From a virus, in the IMG/VR virus record IMGVR_UViG_3300047678_000116, positions 1 to 20,648 of that record: DNA of 20,648 bases; one strand, given 5' to 3'. The first letter of the stretch is position 1. Each line of letters begins with the position of its first letter. Position numbers and translations under genes: made by a program. The notes below the pieces were generated by a model that did no database searches, was not told where the DNA came from, and was given only the letters and a program-made list of their open reading frames with translations. Of the stretch, positions 13,611-20,147 are shown one piece after another.

Positions 13611-15532
13611 GCCCCGCTACTGGCTTCCTAGATGAAATCCCCGGGATTGGACATAACGGCCCACCCGAACCCCTCCCCGCATTCCAGGACCGTCAATACC
13701 AGTCTGAAGCCGTAGGTTCGATCTGGGACTACTTCCGGACGCATCCCACTGGCAACCCGCTGGTCGCGATGCCCACCGGCACGGGCAAGAGTGTGGTCAT
13801 AGCGCGCTTCCTCGAGAGTGTGCTGATGCAATACGGCCAACAGCGCATCATGGTGCTCACGCACGTGAAGGAGCTGATCCAGCAGAACTACGAGAAGCTG
13901 AAGCAACTGTGGAGCTTCTCTCCTGCTGGCATCTACAGCGCGGGTCTTGGGCAGCGCAACATGGCGCAACCCATCACGTTCGCTGGCATCGCAAGCGTGG
14001 CGCGCAAGTGGGCAGCGTTCGGGCATATCGACCTTGTCATCATTGACGAGTGTCACCTGATGAGCCCCAACGACCAGACCATGTATCGGACGTTCATTGC
14101 TGGTCTGCTGTCCATCAACCCCTACCTTCGCGTCATTGGCTTCACCGCTACCCCGTGGCGCATGGGTCACGGGCACCTGACGGATCCTTACGAGGACAGC
14201 AAGGGAAACCTGAGCGATCCGCTGTTCAAGGATATGTGCTTCGACATCACGGGGCGTGAACCGTTCAACCGCCTGTTCAATGAAGGCTACCTGATCCCGC
14301 TGGTCCCCAAGCGGCCCAAGCTCCACCTCGACACCGAAGGCCTGCATACGCGGGGCGGTGAGTATATCGAGAAGGAGATGCAGGAGAAGTTCGACCGGGA
14401 CGAGATCACCGAAGCGGCGCTCAAGGAGTGCCTCGAGTATGGTGCAGACCGGAAGCACTGGTTGATCTTCGCCTCCGGCACCGATCACGCGGACAACGTC
14501 TGCGACATGCTGAACATGATGGGCGTTGCTGCCGGTTGCGTCCACAGCAAGCGCGCGGGTCGCGACCAAACCATCGAGGACTTCAAGGCGGGGAAGATCC
14601 GTGCGCTGGTGAACAACAATGTGTTGACCACAGGCTTCGACTTCCCGGGCATTGACTTCATCATCATTCTGCGGGCAACCGGCTCGGTTGTGCTTTGGGT
14701 CCAGATGCTGGGACGGGGCACCCGCCCGGTCTACGGGTTGGATGGCAAGGGGCTGCTCCCTGACGGCACCCGCGCAGACCTCAATACTATCGAAGGTCGC
14801 TTGCAGGCCATCTTCGCATCCGACAAGCATGACTGCCTTGTGATGGACTTTGCGCGCAACACCGCTTCGCTTGGACCCATCAACGACCCCGTCATTCCCA
14901 GGCAGAAGGGTAAGGGTGGCGGTGACGCCCCCGTCAAACTGTGCGAGGTCTGTGAGACATACAATCACGCATCGGTGCGCTACTGTGGTGGGCAACCGTT
15001 CAAGACCGCGCTGGGCTGTGGCGCTGAGTTTCTGTTCGAGGTTAAGTTCAAGACGGAAGCTGCGCAGGACGAGCTTATCAAGATTGACGAGCCTGTGGTT
15101 AAGGTGTTCAAGGTGGACAGCGTCACCATTGACCGCCACGAGAAGGCTGGCAGTCCGCCAATGATGAAGATGAGCTATTATTGCGGATACAAGTCCTTCA
15201 GTGAGTTCATTTGTATCGAGCACACGAACTTCGCTGGTCGTAAGGCGCGCAAGTGGTGGGCTGAACGCACCGACACCCCCATGCCAGCCACCACGGCAGA
15301 AGCTATCGCTATCGCAGACCAAGTGCTGGCAGCGCCCACGCACCTCCGCGTCTGGACGAACAAGCAATACCCCGAGATCATGGCCATGTGCTACGACGGC
15401 ACGTCCTTCGGCACCATTGAGTCCGATGGGTATGTTCCAGAGATTGAGAACCGCGAGGTTCTATCCGCGCAGAAGGCCGAGTTGTCGTCCCGCACCTATG
15501 TCGACGATCTGGACGATGACATTCCGTTCTAA
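13607..15532 (+). CDS. Superfamily 2 DEAD/DEAH-type helicase with zinc ribbon
   Basis: A 641-residue helicase. Q-motif-like RQYQSEAV is followed by Walker A MPTGTGKS at 55-62, motif Ia VLTHVKEL, DECH at 147-150, motif III GFTATPWRMG at 178-187, and motifs V-VI VLTTGFDFPG and QMLGRGTRP in the second RecA lobe. CEVC...YC...GCG (about 447-472) makes a zinc ribbon, as in RadD-type helicases. The C-terminal 150 residues are unassigned. The N-terminus contains GIGHNGPPEP, resembling the IGHN peptide seen at the start of many alphaproteobacterial phage proteins. It likely unwinds forks or recombination intermediates with the nuclease encoded just before it. Confidence 0.9.
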   Translation: MSPATGFLDEIPGIGHNGPPEPLPAFQDRQYQSEAVGSIWDYFRTHPTGNPLVAMPTGTGKSVVIARFLESVLMQYGQQRIMVLTHVKELIQQNYEKLKQLWSFSPAGIYSAGLGQRNMAQPITFAGIASVARKWAAFGHIDLVIIDECHLMSPNDQTMYRTFIAGLLSINPYLRVIGFTATPWRMGHGHLTDPYEDSKGNLSDPLFKDMCFDITGREPFNRLFNEGYLIPLVPKRPKLHLDTEGLHTRGGEYIEKEMQEKFDRDEITEAALKECLEYGADRKHWLIFASGTDHADNVCDMLNMMGVAAGCVHSKRAGRDQTIEDFKAGKIRALVNNNVLTTGFDFPGIDFIIILRATGSVVLWVQMLGRGTRPVYGLDGKGLLPDGTRADLNTIEGRLQAIFASDKHDCLVMDFARNTASLGPINDPVIPRQKGKGGGDAPVKLCEVCETYNHASVRYCGGQPFKTALGCGAEFLFEVKFKTEAAQDELIKIDEPVVKVFKVDSVTIDRHEKAGSPPMMKMSYYCGYKSFSEFICIEHTNFAGRKARKWWAERTDTPMPATTAEAIAIADQVLAAPTHLRVWTNKQYPEIMAMCYDGTSFGTIESDGYVPEIENREVLSAQKAELSSRTYVDDLDDDIPF

Positions 15533-15539
15533 AAAGTGT

Positions 15540-15567
15540 TTGCATTCCTGTTGAACTCATGTAAAAG
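15540..15567 (+). promoter_or_regulatory. Possible promoter after the helicase gene
   Basis: TTGCAT (15540-15545), a 16-bp spacer and TAAAAG (15562-15567) lie in the 57-bp gap before the small-gene block. The -35 is identical to that at 7076. The -10 is poor, so confidence is low. Confidence 0.25.
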
Positions 15568-15589
15568 GGTTGCAACAAGGAGACGCACA

Positions 15590-15715
15590 ATGCAACGCTT
15601 CACTACCGCCGCTCAGGAACGAATCTATATGAACCGCGTCCGTGACCTGAAGCGCCTGCTGGGCGACCGCAACGTCCACCCGAAACCCTTCTCGGAGGTG
15701 ATCCAGCATGGATGA
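15590..15715 (+). CDS. Very small basic hypothetical protein (41 aa)
   Basis: The frame starts MQRFTTAAQERIYMNRVRDL and ends FSEVIQHG; 41 residues, strongly basic, probably one long helix. It is shorter than usual gene-calling limits. Support is an excellent AAGGAG eight bases ahead of ATG and overlap with the next gene, whose start lies eight bases before this stop. No function can be suggested beyond a nucleic-acid or protein-binding peptide. Confidence 0.65.
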   Translation: MQRFTTAAQERIYMNRVRDLKRLLGDRNVHPKPFSEVIQHG

Positions 15716-15845
15716 CAAGCGTATCGATGAGCTGAAGCTCCGGTCGCTGCGGATGCGCCTCAAGGGCTACCGCGCTTCCCCGGAAGCTACCCCGGAACAC
15801 ATTGCTCGCATGGAGCAGGAAATCAAAGAACTGGAGTCCAAGTGA
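15708..15845 (+). CDS. Very small charged helical protein (45 aa)
   Basis: 45 residues, MDDKRIDELKLRSLRMRLKG, ending MEQEIKELESK. It is almost entirely helix-forming and charged, fitting a short helical hairpin with a turn at ASPEATPE. GGAGGT lies nine bases before the ATG, and its stop overlaps the next start (TGATG). The previous, this and the next gene form a tightly overlapped set, which supports all three despite their size. Confidence 0.65.
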   Translation: MDDKRIDELKLRSLRMRLKGYRASPEATPEHIARMEQEIKELESK

Positions 15846-16069
15846 TGGCAGACCTCAAGACCTACTGGCTCAGCCCGCTGCCCGCAACCGGCTGCCAGCT
15901 CCGCAATAAGCCCTTCGGGGAAGTGATGTATGACGCCAACCTGCCCGGCATCGGGTGGGGCAACTGGTGCCAGGAGACGTTCGAGCAGTTCGGCGGTAAG
16001 CTGGGCACCGGGCTCGGGCAGAAGTATGTCCTCCAGGACGACGGTCGCTGGCTCAAGGTGGAGGGATAA
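15845..16069 (+). CDS. Small hypothetical protein (74 aa)
   Basis: The ATG at 15845, overlapping the preceding TGA, is preferred to the GTG one codon earlier. The product (MADLKTYWLSPLPATGCQLR ... YVLQDDGRWLKVEG) is aromatic and glycine-rich with likely beta structure, two cysteines and no known motif. GGAG lies upstream. The one-base gap to the following gene and GGAGGG just before its start suggest joint translation. Confidence 0.65.
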   Translation: MADLKTYWLSPLPATGCQLRNKPFGEVMYDANLPGIGWGNWCQETFEQFGGKLGTGLGQKYVLQDDGRWLKVEG

Positions 16070-16070
16070 G

Positions 16071-16793
16071 ATGTTCGTCTCCATAGACATGGACACCCTT
16101 CAGTTCCTGCACAAGCATCACGATCAGATGGTGCTGGGCGGGTTGTCGTTTCTGGAGGCGCCCCACCACAGCATCCGCAACGAGAACGTCAACTCGGAGC
16201 ACTTCCTGCTCGGTATGACCGCGCTGGAAATCCGGATGCTTTACCGTAACACGACCGGAGAGGATGTGACAGGCTCGGACGACCTAGTGCTGCGCGAGAT
16301 GCTGGCAATGATCGTCTATGACCACATGCCTCCGACGCTCGCGCTCGCCGCTGAGGTCGAAGCACAGGTAGCGGCAGTCGAGGACGACCTCTACAAGGGC
16401 ATTCCGTGGAAGTATGCCCTCGGTGCCAAGGTTCCCGCTAAGGCGATGGAACTGTTCCCCTTGCACTGCAAACCTCTGGACGCGGTGGACAAGCATAAGG
16501 CCGCGCAGCAGGCCCCACAGCGCCGCGCGGTGCGCAGTGCCCCCAAACCCCGCGCACCCGTGGAGTCAGCACCACAGCCGCCCCGCGCACCGAAACAGCG
16601 TGCTTCTAGCGTGCGGCCCACTATTTGGGCGGTCGCTGACACCATGTGGGCCGAGGCTGGTAAGCCAACCGATAAGACGGTCGTTCTGGAACTGCGCAAG
16701 AAGATGTATGATGTGCTCGAGGAAAAGCACGGGGTAAAGCGCACCAGCTCGAGCAACGAACTCGGTAACTGGATGAAAGATCGATTAGGCTAA
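16071..16793 (+). CDS. Hypothetical three-part protein with basic Pro/Ala linker
   Basis: Start ATG at 16071, one base after the preceding TAA, with GGAGGG upstream; 240 residues. Residues 1-145 are a mostly helical domain (FVSIDMDTLQFLHKHHDQMV; HFLLGMTALEIRMLY). Residues about 146-182 are a basic Pro/Ala/Arg linker (QRRAVRSAPKPRAPVESAPQ). Residues 183-240 form a compact C-terminal domain (RPTIWAVADTMWAEAGKPTD ... NELGNWMKDRLG) that resembles in layout, but not clearly in sequence, the RP...W..D domain of the proteins at 179-745 and 16869-17438. The basic linker suggests DNA binding. Function unknown. Confidence 0.75.
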   Translation: MFVSIDMDTLQFLHKHHDQMVLGGLSFLEAPHHSIRNENVNSEHFLLGMTALEIRMLYRNTTGEDVTGSDDLVLREMLAMIVYDHMPPTLALAAEVEAQVAAVEDDLYKGIPWKYALGAKVPAKAMELFPLHCKPLDAVDKHKAAQQAPQRRAVRSAPKPRAPVESAPQPPRAPKQRASSVRPTIWAVADTMWAEAGKPTDKTVVLELRKKMYDVLEEKHGVKRTSSSNELGNWMKDRLG

Positions 16794-16794
16794 A

Positions 16795-16829
16795 AGGGGG
16801 TTGCGCTTCCCCTAAGTGAGTGCTAAGCG
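16795..16829 (+). promoter_or_regulatory. Short hairpin overlapping a promoter-like site
   Basis: AGGGG (16795-16799) can pair with CCCCT (16809-16813). TTGCGC (16801-16806), 17 bp and TAAGCG (16824-16829), with TG one base before the latter, could be a weak promoter for the 16869 gene. The gap of 75 bp in an otherwise gapless region supports some control element here. Confidence 0.3.
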
Positions 16830-16868
16830 TAGTTTGTCCATTTGGGCACCATTCTATTGGAGATTGCA

Positions 16869-17438
16869 ATGAGCGACGAACAGCAGGCGGCGCAGGCCGC
16901 GCAGGAAGCGGAGGCCGCGAAGCAGGCTGCCGCTCAGAAGAAGGCGGACGAAGCCGCTGCCAAGAAGGCAGCCGCGGCGGAAGCCAAGGCCAAGAAGGAC
17001 GCCGAAAAGGCGGCCGCCAAGGAAGCCAAGGAAGCGGAGAAGAAGGCCGCTGCCGAGCGCAAGGAGCAGGAGAAGGCCGAGAAGGCCGCTGCGAAGGAGA
17101 AGGCCAAGGCCGACGCCATTGCCGCTCGCGAAGCTGCCAAGATGCCCGAGCAGAACGGCATCCGCCGTCCGAAGCCCGACGGCCTCTGCGGCAAGGCCTG
17201 GGCGATCTTCGACCAGATCTCCGCCACCAACGGCTCGCCCGCTTCGATCGGTGAATCGATGGAGGTCGCCAAGGCCCAGGGTCTCAACGAAGCGAACGTC
17301 CGGGCGGAATACGCTCGCTGGCGCAAGTTCTTCGGTGTGGTCGGCCGCGTGGAAGATCCGCGCAAGCCGGCGAAGCCCGAAACCCCGCCTGCCGCTCCCG
17401 CTCCGGAAGCGCCCCCGGCACCGCCGGTCGAAGGCTAA
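16869..17438 (+). CDS. Lys/Ala-rich coiled-coil protein with the PEQNGI-WRKF domain
   Basis: 189 residues from the ATG at 16869 (GGAG upstream); a longer frame would need a TTG at 16842. Residues 1-91 are almost pure Ala, Lys, Glu and Gln, forming a long charged helix like histone H1-type or TolA-type repeats. Residues 93-156 form a domain starting PEQNGIRRP and ending WRKFFGV, about 40% identical without gaps to residues 120-184 of the leftward gene at 179-745. The tail is Pro/Ala-rich (ETPPAAPAPEAPPAPPVEG). A basic helix joined to a small conserved domain suggests a DNA-condensing or chromosome-binding phage protein; this is inference. It has its own gap upstream and a strong inverted repeat downstream. 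Confidence 0.8.
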   Translation: MSDEQQAAQAAQEAEAAKQAAAQKKADEAAAKKAAAAEAKAKKDAEKAAAKEAKEAEKKAAAERKEQEKAEKAAAKEKAKADAIAAREAAKMPEQNGIRRPKPDGLCGKAWAIFDQISATNGSPASIGESMEVAKAQGLNEANVRAEYARWRKFFGVVGRVEDPRKPAKPETPPAAPAPEAPPAPPVEG

Positions 17439-17461
17439 TCTAGCCTAACACCCCGAAACCT

Positions 17462-17496
17462 GCTAAGGGGGTATGCCAATCGGCTGCCCCCTTAGC
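17462..17496 (+). terminator. 10-bp perfect inverted repeat before queE
   Basis: GCTAAGGGGG (17462-17471) and CCCCCTTAGC (17487-17496) with a 15-nt loop. It ends 17 bases before the queE start and directly precedes the palindromic ACCTCCGGAGGT (17499-17510), which contains the queE ribosome site. It may terminate the upstream transcript or, because its position would affect ribosome access, control queE translation. No T-run is present. I could not match it to a preQ1 riboswitch. Confidence 0.5.
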
Positions 17497-17512
17497 CACC
17501 TCCGGAGGTTCT

Positions 17513-18235
17513 GTGATTAACAAACAACCAATCGAGAAGCGTGAACCCTCCTATGAGGGGACGCTCCAAGTCCATTCCATCTTTAAGACGATCCAAGGCG
17601 AGGGCCCGTTCTGTGGCACGCCTTGCGTTTTCGTGAGGTTGGCAGGATGCAACCTTCAGTGCCCCGCGTGCGACACTGACTACACATCGAACCGGCAGAT
17701 CATGCAGCCCGGTGAGATCCTGTTCCACGTCAACGAGCTTTGGCGTGCCGAACGCTACCGCCGAGGGCTTGTGGTCATCACGGGTGGCGAACCGTTCAGA
17801 CAGCACATCGGTGAGCTGATTGCCGTCCTGACGATGTCGAACTACTATGTGCAGATCGAATCGAACGGCACGATGAACCCGCCGGCCGGTCCGTGGCGGA
17901 CGGACACGTCCAAGCGTGAAGGTGCGTTCCTTGTCGTCAGCCCCAAGACCGGCAAGCTCAACCCGCTGGCGCTCGAGGAAGCGTGCGCGCTGAAGTATGT
18001 CGTGGCCGAGGGTGACATTCATACCGACGGGCTACCGCTGCACGCGCTGGACCATCCGTCGAATCCCTACCCGGCGCGTCCGCCGTTTGGCTGGGACCGC
18101 CCGGTCTATGTGCAACCGATGGATGCTAAGTCCACAGCTCAGAACCATCGCAACACCGCCGCAGCGGTGCAGTCGTGCCTGGACCACGGCTACATCCTCC
18201 AACTTCAGGTCCACAAATATATCGGAGTCGAATAA
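17513..18235 (+). CDS. queE: 7-carboxy-7-deazaguanine synthase QueE
   Basis: 240 residues from a GTG start behind CGGAGG. A radical SAM enzyme that converts 6-carboxy-tetrahydropterin to 7-carboxy-7-deazaguanine, the third step of preQ0 synthesis. Visible features are QGEGPFCGTP at 28-37, the CX3CX2C cluster C46, C50, C53 in LAGCNLQCPACDTDYT, and GGEPF at 91-95, which helps bind SAM. Length is normal for QueE. The following queC overlaps its TAA (TAATG). In bacteria this pathway serves tRNA queuosine; in phages with queC, queD, queE and folE together it usually serves DNA modification, a role inferred here. Confidence 0.93.
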   Translation: MINKQPIEKREPSYEGTLQVHSIFKTIQGEGPFCGTPCVFVRLAGCNLQCPACDTDYTSNRQIMQPGEILFHVNELWRAERYRRGLVVITGGEPFRQHIGELIAVLTMSNYYVQIESNGTMNPPAGPWRTDTSKREGAFLVVSPKTGKLNPLALEEACALKYVVAEGDIHTDGLPLHALDHPSNPYPARPPFGWDRPVYVQPMDAKSTAQNHRNTAAAVQSCLDHGYILQLQVHKYIGVE

Positions 18236-18999
18236 TGGATAAAGCACTTGTCGTTCTGTCCGGCGGGCAGGACTCGGTCACCTGTCTGTTCTGGGCGATG
18301 AAGGAATTCAGCGAGGTCCATGCGATCACGTTCGATTACAACCAGCGCCACCGCATCGAAATTGATGCTGCAATCAAGACCGCTGAGATGGCGGGGGTTG
18401 CGTCCCATGAAGTCGTCGTGCTGGGCCCCGTGCTCGCTGGCAAGTCCCCTCTCACCAATCCCGACGAGCAGCTCGAGAAATACGAGTCGCACGAGCAGAT
18501 GGAAGCGGTGATCGGCGACCGTCGCGAACTGACGTTCGTTCCGATGCGCAATGCGCTGTTCCTCACCATTGCTGCCAACCGTGCGGAAGTGCTGGGCTGC
18601 AACGTGATCGTCACCGGCGTCTGCCAGATGGACAACGCCAACTATGATGACTGCCGCGAGGTGTTTATCGACAGCATGAACGACATGATCGAACATGCGC
18701 TCGGGTATGACCACAGGGGTGATCTGGACGCCGGCATCAGCATTGCGGCACCGCTGATGGACCTCACGAAGGCAGACACGGTGCGCCTGGCGCAGGAGCT
18801 TCCGGGCTGCTGGGAAGCGCTTGCCTACAGCCACACGTCCTACGATGGGACGTATCCGCCGACCGACAACAATCACTCCAACGTCCTGCGAGCGCAAGGG
18901 TTTCTGGATGCAGGGTTCCCCGACCCGCTGGTCCTGCGCGCTTACGACGAGGGTCTGATGGCGCTGCCGGATACCCCGAACTACGACGCCCATCGCTGA
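18235..18999 (+). CDS. queC: 7-cyano-7-deazaguanine (preQ0) synthase QueC, zinc cysteines absent
   Basis: 254 residues from the ATG that overlaps the queE stop; CGGAG lies eight bases ahead. QueC makes preQ0 from 7-carboxy-7-deazaguanine, ammonia and ATP. The PP-loop SGGQDS is at 9-14, followed by AITFDYNQRHRIE and FVPMRNALFLTIAANRAE, both typical. Ordinary QueC ends with a Cys...CxxCxxC zinc site before LRxxGF; here the matching stretch is SHTSYDGTYPPTDNNHSNVL, so the four positions are S202, T210, N213 and N216. The flanking SHT.Y.G and LRAQGFLDAGFPDP remain. This may be a phage lineage that folds without zinc or a divergent activity. It overlaps the next gene (TGATG). Confidence 0.9.
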   Translation: MDKALVVLSGGQDSVTCLFWAMKEFSEVHAITFDYNQRHRIEIDAAIKTAEMAGVASHEVVVLGPVLAGKSPLTNPDEQLEKYESHEQMEAVIGDRRELTFVPMRNALFLTIAANRAEVLGCNVIVTGVCQMDNANYDDCREVFIDSMNDMIEHALGYDHRGDLDAGISIAAPLMDLTKADTVRLAQELPGCWEALAYSHTSYDGTYPPTDNNHSNVLRAQGFLDAGFPDPLVLRAYDEGLMALPDTPNYDAHR

Positions 19000-19412
19000 T
19001 GGACATCGTTAGCCATGCGGTGGCGGGTGCAGCGGTTGGCGCTGCATTCGGCCATCCCATCCTTGGCGTCGTCTTTGGAGTGCTGCCCGATCTGGTGCTG
19101 CTAACCCCCAAGCGCTTGACCCTGCCCCCAGCGCGCTACAGCGCCACGCACAGCGCGTTGTTCGTTGCGGGGGCAGGGTTGCTAGGGTGGCTGGCGTTCG
19201 CCACTGTGGTGCCGCTGCTGGCGGTGCTGTCGCACATCCTGTTGGATCTCCCAACGCACGGGCGCCGCTGGGGCCCGCAACTCCTTTACCCGTTCAGCCA
19301 CCGCGTGTATAGCTACGGAACTGAATGGGAATGGTTCAATCGATCCTGGTGGCAGGGTCTCGCTCTAACCCTCTTGTGGAGTCTCGCATGGCTGTTCGTC
19401 ACACTCAAGTAA
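18999..19412 (+). CDS. YdjM-like membrane-bound putative metal-dependent hydrolase
   Basis: 137 residues with three to four membrane helices (about 7-33, 52-85, 119-135). His/Asp residues sit where YdjM-type (PF04307-like) hydrolases have them: H6 near the N-terminus, D31 in VLPDL, H51, then SHILLDLPTHG with H79, D83 and H87, and LYPFSHRVYSYG. Family members are inner-membrane proteins with a possible zinc-dependent hydrolase site; their substrates are mostly unknown. The start overlaps the queC stop (TGATG) and the end overlaps the next gene by 25 bp, so it is fully embedded in the preQ0 operon. Whether it takes part in base metabolism, lysis or host-envelope change is unknown. Confidence 0.75.
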   Translation: MDIVSHAVAGAAVGAAFGHPILGVVFGVLPDLVLLTPKRLTLPPARYSATHSALFVAGAGLLGWLAFATVVPLLAVLSHILLDLPTHGRRWGPQLLYPFSHRVYSYGTEWEWFNRSWWQGLALTLLWSLAWLFVTLK

Positions 19413-19684
19413 GGCACTGGCTGCCTATCATCACCTTCTGCCCGGTGAACCATCTTCCCGACCTCATTTACGTCGAGGTGGCGTTCCGCGACGACACGCT
19501 GGACGATAGGGCGCCGGTCCATGAGCTCTACGGGATCCGCAAGCGCATTCGCAAGGTTGCGCAGTTCAAGAAGAAGTTCATGGAAGACATCGCTGCGGAC
19601 CTGTTCCGTGAATTCAATACCTGCGACTATGTCACGGTGACGCTTGCGTTCGGCCGGCATGTGGTCACGCACTCGGAGGACTGA
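19388..19684 (+). CDS. Small QueF-like T-fold protein (98 aa)
   Basis: 98 residues from the ATG at 19388, with GGAG upstream. FCPVNHLPDLIYVEVAF aligns with the QueF active-site region CPVTxQPD: C18 and D25 are spaced seven apart, as are the nucleophile Cys and catalytic Asp of QueF. FMEDIAADLFREF corresponds to the QueF FHExxxNxIxxDL helix, with Glu kept and His replaced by Met. The NADPH motif ExKSxK is replaced by ELYGIRKRIRK. Size and motif loss recall archaeal QueF-like amidinotransferases, which turn the preQ0 nitrile into an amidine. A role in making a deoxy-archaeosine-type or reduced base is therefore possible but inferred. It overlaps the membrane gene and is followed by queD after one base. 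Confidence 0.7.
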   Translation: MAVRHTQVRHWLPIITFCPVNHLPDLIYVEVAFRDDTLDDRAPVHELYGIRKRIRKVAQFKKKFMEDIAADLFREFNTCDYVTVTLAFGRHVVTHSED

Positions 19685-19685
19685 A

Positions 19686-20147
19686 ATGCACCGCGTCACC
19701 AAAACCTACGGTCATGAACTTGGCCTGTCCGCAACCTTCCGCCAACCTCAGGCAACCAGCCATTGCCGCTTCATCCACGGCTATGCGCTGGGCTTCAAGA
19801 TCGTGTTTGAATCTGACACGCTTGACGGCAACGGATGGGTGAAAGACTTCGGTTCGCTCAAGGCGCTCAAGCAACGCTTGTGCGACACCTTCGACCACAA
19901 GCTGCTCCTGGCGCAGGACGATCCCTACCTCCAGCATCTCCAGGAAGCGCTGAGCTTCAATGGTGCGCCACTGCTGGCTGACATCGTTGTCGTGCCGAAG
20001 GTCGGGTGCGAGTCGTTCGCTGAGATGGTGTATGGCTGGGCGGTCGAGACCATCACCCCGCCGGAATACCAGCGAGGCGTCCGCGTCACTGAAGTTGAAT
20101 GCAGGGAGCACGCGGGGAACGCGGCCTCTTACTTGGGGAACTACTGA
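19686..20147 (+). CDS. queD: QueD-like 6-carboxy-tetrahydropterin synthase with altered zinc site
   Basis: 153 residues with CGGAGG before the start. The 6-pyruvoyl-tetrahydropterin-synthase T-fold is recognisable: SHCRFIHGYALGFKIVFE, WVKDFGSLKALK, TFDHKLLL and the late VECREH. C27 sits at the catalytic Cys position and FDHK supplies the catalytic Asp-His pair. The usual zinc triad differs: the first His of the F.AAH motif is Phe18, and HGH is H31-G-Y33. Similar sequences are annotated as QueD in other phages as far as I recall. It would make 6-carboxy-tetrahydropterin for QueE. A reassigned metal site (H10, H26 or H31) or other substrate is possible. The stop overlaps the next ATG (TGATG). 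Confidence 0.8.
   Translation: MHRVTKTYGHELGLSATFRQPQATSHCRFIHGYALGFKIVFESDTLDGNGWVKDFGSLKALKQRLCDTFDHKLLLAQDDPYLQHLQEALSFNGAPLLADIVVVPKVGCESFAEMVYGWAVETITPPEYQRGVRVTEVECREHAGNAASYLGNY

Noticed and set aside
13628-15367. 579-codon minus-strand frame
   Set aside because: It is antisense to a helicase with every expected motif. Long antisense frames are common in GC-rich genes.
17439-17512. preQ1 riboswitch ahead of queE
   Set aside because: I could not align the known preQ1 aptamer patterns; only a hairpin and a palindromic ribosome site are visible.
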